Assembly: GCA_947588665.1 (NCBI GenBank)
Contig: CANPYU010000182.1
Location: 1 to 34,110 of the forward strand
From: an uncultured Bacilli bacterium
GTDB lineage: Bacteria > Bacillota_I > Bacilli_A > RF39 > UBA660
Reading direction: 5' to 3'
DNA: 34,110 nucleotides
Part shown: in pieces, positions 26,601 to 33,643 of the stretch
How the letters are laid out: each line of letters opens with the position of its first letter
How positions within the stretch are numbered: the stretch's first letter is position 1
The notes under the pieces: model-generated
What the model was told of the DNA's origin: nothing
Databases searched by the model: none
What the model saw: only the letters and a program-made list of their open reading frames with translations
Translations under genes and position numbers: made by a program

Positions 26601-27754
26601 TATTCCTTATTAGTAGGTCCATATACTATCATTCTTCTAACTGCTTCATAAAATTCATCCTTAGTATACCCACGTTCTATATATGTTCCAGTTATTCCAT
26701 ATGGTTTTTTAGTAATAACTGATTTTGATTCATCCTTTTCGTTATCAGCATATTTTAAATACATTTCATATGCTTCTTTTAATAGTTCACAATTATTATT
26801 TGTGAAAAAATGTCCACAATCTTCATCAAAATTAATTATATTATCTAAACCATATTCTTCCATAAAAAGTAATACATTTTCTTCAATTAAAACATCAAAT
26901 GGTATATCAATCTCAAGTAAATAACTTGGATCCTTACCATCAAGTTCATTCATAATAAAATCAGCATTTTTTTCTCCTAATTTTTTATATAAATATTCTT
27001 TAATTGAAGTATATTCAAATATTACTTTATATTGTTCTGCAGTTAATTTAACATCAGTTGATATAGTTTTATCTAATATTTTATCAACTATTCTTTTTAT
27101 ATATGAATTTCGCTCATCTATTGGTTTTTCACTACGATATGCATTTACAATTAAACTATATATTTCTGATGGTTCATCTATAAGTGTTAGTAATCCAGAA
27201 TATTCTTTCATAAATCTTTTAAGTTCTTCTTCAGTTACATTATCTTTATTATAGTAATCATTTTTTAGATTTAATGTTAAATTTTTATCTTTAACATACT
27301 CCCAGATACTAACCATATCATTAATTTTAAGATAACCACTATTAAATTCACTTTTTAAAGTGTTATCAACCTCATCTGAATCTAAAACAAATGTAGAGAA
27401 TTTTTCCCTCATCATTTTTGTATAATCTTTAGGTCTCATATCAGTTCTAACAAATTTATATAATTCATTATTTATATCTTCACAATTAACATCCAAATCT
27501 TTTATTGTACCTGTTAATTCAAACCCTTTTAAATTAATTAATTCCCAATCTAAATTTTTTGATTTTTCTACTCCAACTTTTTCAACAACCATTCTATGAA
27601 TTTCATTTAAGCAAGAAATAGGAACTTTATCTTCTAGATTATACTCAATATATTCTTGAAATGTTAATTTACAGTTATATACTTTATTAACAATTCCTTC
27701 TGGCATATCTAGTTTTTTTCTAAACAACTGATTTTTCTTAAATTTATACTTCAT
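23609..27754 (-). CDS. Giant repeat protein (1381 aa) with conserved C-terminal domain
   Basis: Soluble, acidic and mostly helical; no signal peptide. A repeat of about 150 residues is marked by P-x-(L/V)-F-x4-(A/T)P-(E/K)-(D/E)-x3-x-F-Y at about 403-420 (NPELFVDKNAPEDF), 555-573 (YPNVFISYKAPKEL) and 702-720 (YPSLFLTDNTPEDI). The C-terminal part (about 1110-1330) has ISCVDHGNKNAVYYGF, SLMFMSRRDVVIENLGK and QPNFIVCFDG...AAQYFNIPIYMIN. I recall similar tails in giant proteins of uncultured gut Bacillota, without a function. It has its own extended -10 promoter. Its neighbours, a stand-alone FtsK core and an HExxH protein, may be partners; that is inference. Confidence 0.65.
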   Translation of the reverse strand: MKYKFKKNQLFRKKLDMPEGIVNKVYNCKLTFQEYIEYNLEDKVPISCLNEIHRMVVEKVGVEKSKNLDWELINLKGFELTGTIKDLDVNCEDINNELYKFVRTDMRPKDYTKMMREKFSTFVLDSDEVDNTLKSEFNSGYLKINDMVSIWEYVKDKNLTLNLKNDYYNKDNVTEEELKRFMKEYSGLLTLIDEPSEIYSLIVNAYRSEKPIDERNSYIKRIVDKILDKTISTDVKLTAEQYKVIFEYTSIKEYLYKKLGEKNADFIMNELDGKDPSYLLEIDIPFDVLIEENVLLFMEEYGLDNIINFDEDCGHFFTNNNCELLKEAYEMYLKYADNEKDESKSVITKKPYGITGTYIERGYTKDEFYEAVRRMIVYGPTNKEYFNKLVDYSIIMGEFRELNPELFVDKNAPEDFQESFYTKSLNPIFVRNHYNCISYLIGKKLSTIFSPLYVRISTSDDGYYYNKENVYKFLEEKLGFEETIKIITDYADVFEIIFSSYEKLSQKAYIPPIQFSCNDTIQDIITKINDKLYELIIKANIKYSSNLSKSMKEKYPNVFISYKAPKELHDMFYNRQINAKYIIENKDEKKYFEGLDIELFFDYMPIVFTDNSNPDNPKRKIENLVTFVKYLFENEEGLEILLSYHTYLDKVNEKMGFSKIEFDEQINNEEFLEQIDSLIYLNIIRGDILYDENMPTHFKAAYPSLFLTDNTPEDIKHKFYNRLFTLDDFNENPVLLKYFANTDIACCLDTTFSYMIGLFDSTDFLDIIKICGENIKSDINLFNYLRSKASDMLNAKTMGNLLYDYFKENNQTLRYLILLNKLGVKNATIEDLEKKFSKLIKVRPQLDVNSPTLNAILLEDDVIQEYGYDVITSILKYNSGAHEVIIDAIINKDEILNKWISYLKKLPIYDEKILHFALINYNSLKDLINSLITDNVTLNQNQIINLKNILLSNNKYNVQNISDLNKYDEYSMRVLKDKINSSDINVLKDGILENLFNTSLEETVSMFDSYGLFNEKFVNEYILKSDILSVMDEAIIEIVREICKSDDVDELKLKYEEIKDIGNVFTSLDSLDIKLKQYYSSCLNNSLFRYSSESDTVVCSKVSGINGVGFTDINGNYILPQSKIDVVSLEGEPFNLLVYSQPHQNNQFKNSSMEVIDNPCMWNELNTDVILTNLISDKHISCVDHGNKNAVYYGFNEISKDSLMFMSRRDVVIENLGKNLNSNIQSSEYMLPNVLNSVSSSFNTIGINAFSSMSSDYGHRVQPNFIVCFDGYINTESKKAAQYFNIPIYMINRDKYNTKNSKCMEKYMDEDISSLKEDDLVNIIYTRSLGLKERYDLFLKLYDNLNESESRLDDALRLINAYSIHNDISTIDLKEILDRQN

Positions 27755-27772
27755 AATACCACCCTTGACATA

Positions 27773-27778
27773 ATTATA
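27773..27778 (-). promoter_or_regulatory. Extended -10 promoter of the giant gene
   Basis: The minus strand reads TGTTATAAT about 18 nt before the start codon, followed by the ribosome site GGGTGG. Confidence 0.5.
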
Positions 27779-27900
27779 ACATAATTTACATTGAAATGTG
27801 TAAAATAAAAATATATTAGTAAAAATTTTTTTAATGCTATATTAAATATGTTATACTTGAATCAATAATGGAGTTTTTTTTTATAAAGTTGTGTTAAACA

Positions 27901-28956
27901 TTATGACTGATAATGATATTTGGCATATGCAATATTTAAATCAATAGGCATATTAACTGAAAATATATCTTTTCCTTTTATGTAATTATTGTCTATTATA
28001 ATTTTTGTATAAGATTCAGTTTTTATTTTATTTAACATGAATCTTTTTTTCATGGTAAAGATATAAACAAACCAGTCTAAATATTCTTGTAAATGTCTAG
28101 TTGATACACCTCTAAATTTACTAAACCAAGTTTCAAGTTGAGAGTGAATACCATTTATTTCTGATATATTAAAAATATCATTTTCATGAAAACCGGATGG
28201 AATAGCATTTAATGTTAAATGATTGTTTTTACAAAATTCTTGATATGCACTCGCACTATCAGCTGTAATTGATTTAGCGTTATTTAATTTTTTACCAAGT
28301 GATTTATTTAACATATCAGTAGTACATCTTCCTAAGCCAACGATTTTTAATAATAAATTATCGTTCTCATCTATGCTTGAAACCACACAAATTTTATGAT
28401 GACTTATACCTCTATAAGGAGAATTTGTTGATGTTCTTTTTTTAGAATATCTAGGCATATTTTTTGGCTTTGTTCCTTTTAAATTAATAGAAAAGTATTT
28501 TTCATCAGATTGTATTTCTCCAGATAAATTTATACTTTCTATAAAATGTTTTAAAGCGTATAAAACTTTATGTCTTAATCTAAAAGATGTTAAAAGAGAA
28601 ATATTATTTTCTTCTGAAATTCTTCTTAAACTAAAACCATTTAGCAAATTATCTATAACATTTTTCCATATTTCAAATGATAATTTACTATGGCAAATTA
28701 TTGTATTGGTGGTTTCTGAAAAATTTGTTTTACAACCACTACAAATATATTTTTGAATGCCACTTTTAGTGGTTCCATTTTTATATAATTTACAACCGCA
28801 TTTTTCACAAAACATTTCTTCATGTTTAAAATTAGAAATAATTTTTGAATTAGAATTTTTTGCAGAACATAAGTCAGACAAATTTTCTAATAAATAATTT
28901 TTAAATTCAATAATTGTTACTGGATCTAATTCTTTTAATAATTCTTCTATTTTCAT
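27901..28956 (-). CDS. IS1595-family (ISXO2-like) transposase
   Basis: 351 aa. An N-terminal zinc ribbon has CEKCGCKLY (50-58) and CSGCKTNF (72-79). The catalytic part has D151 (QSDEKYF), D233 (TADSASAY) and the N268/H271...E275 group (NGIHSQLETWFSKFRG), as in ISXO2-like DDE enzymes. The stop codon lies within the left inverted repeat. The ATG comes 3 nt after a T-run that ends a strong leader hairpin, and the only ribosome site (AAGGA) is inside that hairpin's arm, so expression should be kept low. Confidence 0.9.
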   Translation of the reverse strand: MKIEELLKELDPVTIIEFKNYLLENLSDLCSAKNSNSKIISNFKHEEMFCEKCGCKLYKNGTTKSGIQKYICSGCKTNFSETTNTIICHSKLSFEIWKNVIDNLLNGFSLRRISEENNISLLTSFRLRHKVLYALKHFIESINLSGEIQSDEKYFSINLKGTKPKNMPRYSKKRTSTNSPYRGISHHKICVVSSIDENDNLLLKIVGLGRCTTDMLNKSLGKKLNNAKSITADSASAYQEFCKNNHLTLNAIPSGFHENDIFNISEINGIHSQLETWFSKFRGVSTRHLQEYLDWFVYIFTMKKRFMLNKIKTESYTKIIIDNNYIKGKDIFSVNMPIDLNIAYAKYHYQS

Positions 28957-28959
28957 ACT

Positions 28960-29068
28960 AAAAAAATATCCTTAATCAGCTAGTTCCAATCAGTATAATA
29001 TCGCCAAATAAAAACTGTAGATGAACTAGCTGATTAAGGATACTTCCTTTCTACAATTTTTATTTGGC
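28960..29068 (-). promoter_or_regulatory. Interlocking inverted repeats in the transposase leader
   Basis: Arms 28967-28986 (TATCCTTAATCAGCTAGTTC) and 29023-29042 are a perfect 20-bp inverted repeat. On minus it is followed by seven T and then the start codon. A second 19-bp pair, 29003-29021 and 29050-29068 (GCCAAATAAAAA...TGTAGA, one G-U wobble), interlocks with the first. The order is A', B, A, B', so they either form a pseudoknot or exclude each other. The B' arm contains the ribosome site AAGGA. This looks like a terminator and translation block with a built-in switch. Confidence 0.6.
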
Positions 29069-29074
29069 ATATCT

Positions 29075-29104
29075 ATTATATCATTTTTGGCTCATCAGTC
29101 ACAA
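29075..29104 (-). promoter_or_regulatory. Transposase promoter inside the right end of the IS
   Basis: TTGTGA (29104-29099, within the inverted repeat) and TATAAT (29080-29075) are 18 bp apart. Confidence 0.55.
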
Positions 29105-29276
29105 TGTTTAACACAACTTTTTATAAAAAAAATACTAAATATTATATATTTATTAAAAGGTAACATTTGCATAGTAATATATATAGATTGTATCAGGTAA
29201 TAAAATATTAATATGTTAAATTTAACTTCTATTATTTTAAAAGAAATTAAAGTTATTATGAATGTACTAATAATAT

Positions 29277-29309
29277 AAAACCCGTTTTCTTGTATAAGAA
29301 ACGGGTTTT
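29277..29309 (-). terminator. Terminator of the ABC exporter gene
   Basis: AAAACCCGTTT and AAACGGGTTTT form a strong stem around CTTGTATAAG. It starts 7 nt after the gene's stop and is A/T-flanked on both sides, so it may act in both directions. The remaining 29128-29276 holds no feature I can name. Confidence 0.7.
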
Positions 29310-29315
29310 ATTACA

Positions 29316-31049
29316 TCAATTATCTTTATATATTTCAGCTTCATATAATTTTTTATACTCATTACAATTTTTTAAAAGTGATTCATGAGTTCCTTCCTGA
29401 ATAACTCTACCATCATCAATATATAATATTCTATCTACATTCCTTATTGTTGATAAACGATGCGCAATAATTAAAATAGTATAATCTTTTTTCATATTGT
29501 TAATAGCACGCTGAATATGTGCTTGTGTTTCGTTATCTAGGGCACTTGTTGCTTCATCAAATAATATTATCTTAGTTTTTTGAACAAAAGCACGTGCTAT
29601 TGCTAATCTTTGTCTTTGTCCACCAGAAAGTGATATTCCACCTTCGCCAACAATTGTATCATAACCATTTGGCAAATTTGAAATAAAATCATTTAAACAT
29701 GAAAGTCTACATGCTTCCTTTATTTCGTCATCGGTAAGATCCTCTTTAACTAGTTTTAAATTTTCTTTAATACTCATATTAAATATATAAGGATTTTGAC
29801 TTATAATTGTTACATTTCCTCTAATTGATTCTTTATCTAGTGTACTAATGTCCACACCATCTATTTTTATACAACCATCTTTTACATCATACATTTTACA
29901 TAATAAACTAAATATAGTAGATTTACCTACACCACTTTTTCCAACAAATGCTACTGTCTCTCCTGCTTTAATTTTAAAATTCATATTATTTAATATTAGC
30001 TTATTAGAATTATAACCAAATTTTACGTTTTTGAATTCAAAATTTCCATCTATTTTATCTAAATGTTTATCTCCAAAAGTTTCTTTTTTAAATTCATCAC
30101 TATCTAATATAGAAAATACTCTATCACAAGATATATTAAAATCTTTTACATAATCCAATAAAGAGCCTACATTTCTTACTAAGTCAAATACATGATTTCT
30201 ATATGAGAATATTACTACTCCAAGTGATATATTTAAATAATCTTTATTTATAAAATAAATTATCAATAATGCTAATAGTAAATTATTAAGATCTTTAAAA
30301 AAATCTATAACTAGCATATATTTTCTTCCTACATCACTCATCTCATAACCATATTCATTTAAAGTATTTATGTTTTTATTTATCTCTTTCATGAATGTTT
30401 CTTCTGCATTTAACATTTTTATATCTCTAATACCTCTAACTAATTCTGCAGTTAAACCAGATGTTTTTTCATTTTGAGATTTATATTTCTTTTCTTGTTT
30501 TTCTATTTCAACTACTCTCCTTTTTTGTAGAAAAAGGAAAATTAATGTAATAGTTATATAGTATAAAAAAAACATTTTATTTATAACAAAAATAGCTACA
30601 AAAACACCTATATCTGTAATTATATTAGTAATTAATCTTCCACCTATTGAAAATACTTTAGATAAAGAACTAGTGTCATTAGCAAGTCTTTGAGTAAATA
30701 CTCCAGTATTATGACTATCTATAGAAGATACTTCAATATTAAGTATACCTTTACCTATTTTAGTCTGAATATCTTTTAATGTTTCTCTAAAAAATATTTG
30801 AGAATATTTTTGATTCAAAAATCTAATTAAATTTGAAAGATTTTCTACTACAAATATAAGAAATGTAACTACTAAAAGTTCTTCCCATAATGAATTAGTT
30901 AAACCAACTAATTGTCTAGACGTTAATATAGGAACTAAGACATATATTCCACATATAGCAGCCGATAAAATTAAATATTTTATTAAGTTTTTACCTTGAC
31001 CTTTAGTACATTTATATACCTTTTTAAAATTGCATATTGTCTCTTTCAT
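29316..31049 (-). CDS. ABC exporter, fused membrane and ATPase domains (MsbA/LmrA type)
   Basis: 577 aa. Hydrophobic helices lie at about 22-45, 58-72, 138-175 and 250-285. The ATPase half has Walker A GKSGVGKST (370-378), Q-loop SQNPYIF (417-423), signature LSGGQRQRLAIARA (474-487), Walker B ILFDEATSALD (495-505) and H-loop IIAHRLST. All key residues are present. Half-size exporters work as dimers, moving lipids, peptides or drugs out; the substrate cannot be told. It stands alone between a terminator and the LysM fragment. GGAAGTGG precedes the ATG. Confidence 0.92.
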   Translation of the reverse strand: MKETICNFKKVYKCTKGQGKNLIKYLILSAAICGIYVLVPILTSRQLVGLTNSLWEELLVVTFLIFVVENLSNLIRFLNQKYSQIFFRETLKDIQTKIGKGILNIEVSSIDSHNTGVFTQRLANDTSSLSKVFSIGGRLITNIITDIGVFVAIFVINKMFFLYYITITLIFLFLQKRRVVEIEKQEKKYKSQNEKTSGLTAELVRGIRDIKMLNAEETFMKEINKNINTLNEYGYEMSDVGRKYMLVIDFFKDLNNLLLALLIIYFINKDYLNISLGVVIFSYRNHVFDLVRNVGSLLDYVKDFNISCDRVFSILDSDEFKKETFGDKHLDKIDGNFEFKNVKFGYNSNKLILNNMNFKIKAGETVAFVGKSGVGKSTIFSLLCKMYDVKDGCIKIDGVDISTLDKESIRGNVTIISQNPYIFNMSIKENLKLVKEDLTDDEIKEACRLSCLNDFISNLPNGYDTIVGEGGISLSGGQRQRLAIARAFVQKTKIILFDEATSALDNETQAHIQRAINNMKKDYTILIIAHRLSTIRNVDRILYIDDGRVIQEGTHESLLKNCNEYKKLYEAEIYKDN

Positions 31050-31085
31050 AAACCACTTCCAATTATAATAATATTATATCATATA

Positions 31086-31383
31086 TTAATTACTTTTAGG
31101 TATAATGAGCTGTTGATTAATTGATAAATTAGTACTATTTAAATTATTAATATTCATTATATCTTTTACTTCTACATTATATTTTTTAGCTATTGAATAT
31201 AAGTTATCTCCCTTCTTTACTCTATACTCTATAACATTACTTGTAGGTATATTAAGTACTTGATTGATTGATAAATTATTATTAGTTAAATTATTTAATT
31301 TCTTTAATTCATCTACTGTAGTATTATATTTTCTAGCAATACCATAAAGAGTATCTCCTGATACCCTTTTTATGTAGTATTTT
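31086..31383 (-). pseudogene. C-terminal LysM pair of a cell-wall protein, start lost
   Basis: The frame YYIKRVSGDTLYGIARKY...NLSINQVLNIP followed by YRVKKGDNLYSIAKKY...LSINQQLIIPKSN and stop gives two LysM domains (peptidoglycan binding). Upstream the frame meets a TAA within a few codons and runs into the end of the second serine recombinase, whose stop codon overlaps it. LysM pairs of this kind often end Amidase_3 proteins. It is therefore the 3' remnant of a gene cut by an insertion whose other half must lie beyond the right edge. It has no start of its own. Confidence 0.75.
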
Positions 31384-32926
31384 TAAATGTAAATATAATA
31401 TCTATCCTCTTATCTTGATAAATATAGATTTTTTCAACTAAATTTATAATTAATTCTCTAGCCGGATTATCTAGTGATAAAAATTCATTTATATATTTTT
31501 TTATTTTTTTATTATCTATTTTTTTTGATTCTTGATTTTTATTTTTAAGATTATCAATACTCTTTTTATTATCATCTATCTCTTTTTTAATATTTTCACT
31601 TACTCTTAAATATTGAGATTCATCTATTATTCCTTTCAGTCTATCCATATAAGTTTTATCTAAGTTTTCAGTTAGTTTATTATTTTTAAGTTCTAGATTT
31701 TCAATTTGTTTCTTTAATTTTAAAGTATTGTCTTCAAATTTTATATTTTCTATAGAATCTTTTATTTTGTTTTTATCTAAATACTTCATACAAACGTCTT
31801 TTATGTTATCTAAAATAACACGCTCTAATATTTCATAATTATTTGTATGTGTTGTGCATACATGATATTTAGAGTAAGTTCTGTAATAATCACAAGTAAT
31901 ATAACTTCTTCCTGTTTTATTTTGATATCTTATTGTTATTCGATGTTTACAATCTCCACAATATAAAAGTCCATCTAATAAATAAAATCTTTTCTTCTCT
32001 GGTCTTTTAACATTTTTAGGAAGTAGTGTTTGTACAAACTCGAAAGTGTCTTTATCAATAATTGCCTCATGAGTATTTGAGGCAATAATATAGTCTTTAG
32101 GATTATTCTTGATAGTTTTTTTAAGTTTATAATTTATCTTTTTAGTTTTACCTTGTACTAAATCTCCAGTGTAAATTTGATTAGTTAGAATAGCTTTTAT
32201 TGTAGTATCAACCCATACACCTCGTTCTTGTGAAATACATTTACTTTTGCACTTTGTATTCCATACATAATTGTAATAAAATGCTGGAGTTTTAATTTTT
32301 CTTTTAGTAAGTTCACTAGCTATAAAGTGATATGTATTACCTTTAAGTGCTAAATCAAATATTAATCTAACAGTATTAGCTTGTTCTTCATTTATTACTA
32401 GATGATTTTTATTATTGGGATCTTTCATATAACCAAAAGGGCATCTTCCAGATACATATAAACCATCTTTCATTCTTGAATGTAAACTAGTCCTAACTTT
32501 TTTAGAAATATCTTTTGCATACATATCATTCATTATTGCTTTAAAAGGTGCTATATCATTATTGGTATTATCTATAAATGTATCTATTCCATCGTTAATA
32601 GCAATATATCTTATATTATTATTTGGAAAGTATTTTTCTATTAATTCTCCTGTTCCTATATAATCTCTACCTAATCTTGACATATCTTTGGTAATGATCA
32701 TATTGATTTTACCATTTTCAATATCATTAATCATCCTTTTAAAAGCAGGTCGTTCAAAATTAGTTCCTGTGAATCCATCATCAACATACTCATCTATAAC
32801 ATTATAATTATTTTCCTTTACATATTGATTAAGTAAACTTCTTTGACTTACAATACTATCAGATTCAATATTTCCATCGTCCCTTGATAATCTTATATAT
32901 AGTCCTACATTAAAACTGTTATTCAT
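31370..32926 (-). CDS. Second large serine recombinase
   Basis: 518 aa. The resolvase domain has VGLYIRLSRDDG with the catalytic Ser at about 14 and TKDMSRLGRDYIGTGE (about 80-95). The Recombinase domain (YMKDPNNKNHLVINEEQANTVRLIF), a zinc ribbon (LYCGDCKHRI ... CDYYRTYSKYHVC) and a coiled coil near 395-475 follow. It resembles the TnpX/TndX-like recombinases of clostridial elements and looks intact. Its 3' end overlaps the start of the LysM remnant, so that remnant marks one end of its element; the far end is outside the window or not recognisable. Confidence 0.92.
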   Translation of the reverse strand: MNNSFNVGLYIRLSRDDGNIESDSIVSQRSLLNQYVKENNYNVIDEYVDDGFTGTNFERPAFKRMINDIENGKINMIITKDMSRLGRDYIGTGELIEKYFPNNNIRYIAINDGIDTFIDNTNNDIAPFKAIMNDMYAKDISKKVRTSLHSRMKDGLYVSGRCPFGYMKDPNNKNHLVINEEQANTVRLIFDLALKGNTYHFIASELTKRKIKTPAFYYNYVWNTKCKSKCISQERGVWVDTTIKAILTNQIYTGDLVQGKTKKINYKLKKTIKNNPKDYIIASNTHEAIIDKDTFEFVQTLLPKNVKRPEKKRFYLLDGLLYCGDCKHRITIRYQNKTGRSYITCDYYRTYSKYHVCTTHTNNYEILERVILDNIKDVCMKYLDKNKIKDSIENIKFEDNTLKLKKQIENLELKNNKLTENLDKTYMDRLKGIIDESQYLRVSENIKKEIDDNKKSIDNLKNKNQESKKIDNKKIKKYINEFLSLDNPARELIINLVEKIYIYQDKRIDIIFTFKNTT

Positions 32927-32936
32927 GGTTCTAAAT

Positions 32937-33101
32937 TCAGACTCCTTTCACTTTATGAGTAGTCTCTAATGATGCCTTGTTATTTAAAATATTGCAAGTC
33001 ATATATTGTTTTTCTAGTTCTATTTTTAAACAATTAGTTATTATATCATTTAAAGATTTACCATTTTCTTTAAATTTTAAATTAACTTTGTATTTAACCA
33101 T
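32937..33101 (-). CDS. Small protein upstream of the second serine recombinase (54 aa)
   Basis: ATG 33101 follows GGAGGT at about 9 nt. The product begins MVKYKVNLKFKENGKSLNDI and ends LETTHKVKGV before TGA. It lies 10 nt before the recombinase start, so the two are co-transcribed. It parallels the 47 aa gene ahead of the first recombinase. A role in recombinase control is inferred from position. Confidence 0.6.
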   Translation of the reverse strand: MVKYKVNLKFKENGKSLNDIITNCLKIELEKQYMTCNILNNKASLETTHKVKGV

Positions 33102-33147
33102 AGAGTTTTATACCTCCAATAAATTCTATGGCTTTAATATTTAAATT

Positions 33148-33189
33148 AGTAATATTATTTTGTGTAATAATACACTTAACAATATTACT
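33148..33189. other. Inverted repeat upstream of the recombinase operon
   Basis: AGTAATATT (33148-33156) and AATATTACT (33181-33189) are perfect 9-bp arms, with GTGT/ACAC nested inside. It lies 47 nt upstream of the 54 aa gene, in the promoter zone, and may be an operator. No gene is seen in 33102-33358. Confidence 0.4.
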
Positions 33190-33243
33190 TATTATCATAA
33201 ACCTCTTAATTGTTCATAAAAAAAAATCACTATATTAGGAAAT

Positions 33244-33293
33244 AAAAAAAGCACCTAATTTCTAATTTTCATTAGATTTTATGGGATGCTTTA
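33244..33293 (-). terminator. Terminator of the right-edge operon
   Basis: AAAGCA and TGCTTT enclose an inner TCTAAT/ATTAGA stem. Seven T follow on minus. It lies about 65 nt after the stop at 33359. Confidence 0.6.
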
Positions 33294-33358
33294 ATATTAC
33301 AATCTTTCTAATTTAATCAAATAATTTTTTCCAAAAATTCGTGATAAACTAACGTAAA

Positions 33359-33643
33359 TCACTCTTCATACATGAGCTCAATTAGAGATGCATCATCTCC
33401 TAATTTATCTACAAATTCATTACCTAAAACTTCTTTTAAATGCTCAAACTTTTTTATAAATACTTCACATGGGTATAGGAACAAATCTAAGGAATTATAG
33501 AATAAATCTTCAGCATAATATACTCCATTTCTATCTAAATAGGAAAAAATCTTGGATACATTTTCTGGATCTATTTGTTTTATTAAATCTTCGTCAAAAT
33601 TTTCGTTCAATATTTTAATATTTATTTCATGTGATTCAATCAT
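33359..33643 (-). CDS. Unknown 94 aa protein, second gene of the right-edge operon
   Basis: An acidic helical protein (MIESHEINIKILNENFDEDL ... DDASLIELMYEE) with no membrane segment and no motif I recognise. Its ATG overlaps the TGA of the upstream gene (ATGA), so it is translationally coupled to it. It may be a small partner or immunity-like protein; nothing in the sequence decides this. Confidence 0.6.
   Translation of the reverse strand: MIESHEINIKILNENFDEDLIKQIDPENVSKIFSYLDRNGVYYAEDLFYNSLDLFLYPCEVFIKKFEHLKEVLGNEFVDKLGDDASLIELMYEE

Larger units (their letters stand above)
27888..29117. mobile_element. IS1595-type insertion sequence, 1.23 kb
   Basis: Terminal inverted repeats are GTTGTGTTAAACATTATGAC (27888-27907) and the complement of 29098-29117, with one mismatch over 24 bp. 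The bases outside are TTTTTATAAA on both sides (27878-27887 and 29118-29127), an apparent target duplication of up to 10 bp in an AT-rich site. One transposase gene fills the element. Both ends are intact, so it may be active or recent. Confidence 0.85.

Noticed and set aside
31086..31383. LysM fragment as the lost C-terminus of the amidase at 10034
   Set aside because: The gene reads right to left, so its missing 3' part should lie left of 10034, not at 31 kb; a separate gene copy or a rearrangement would be needed.
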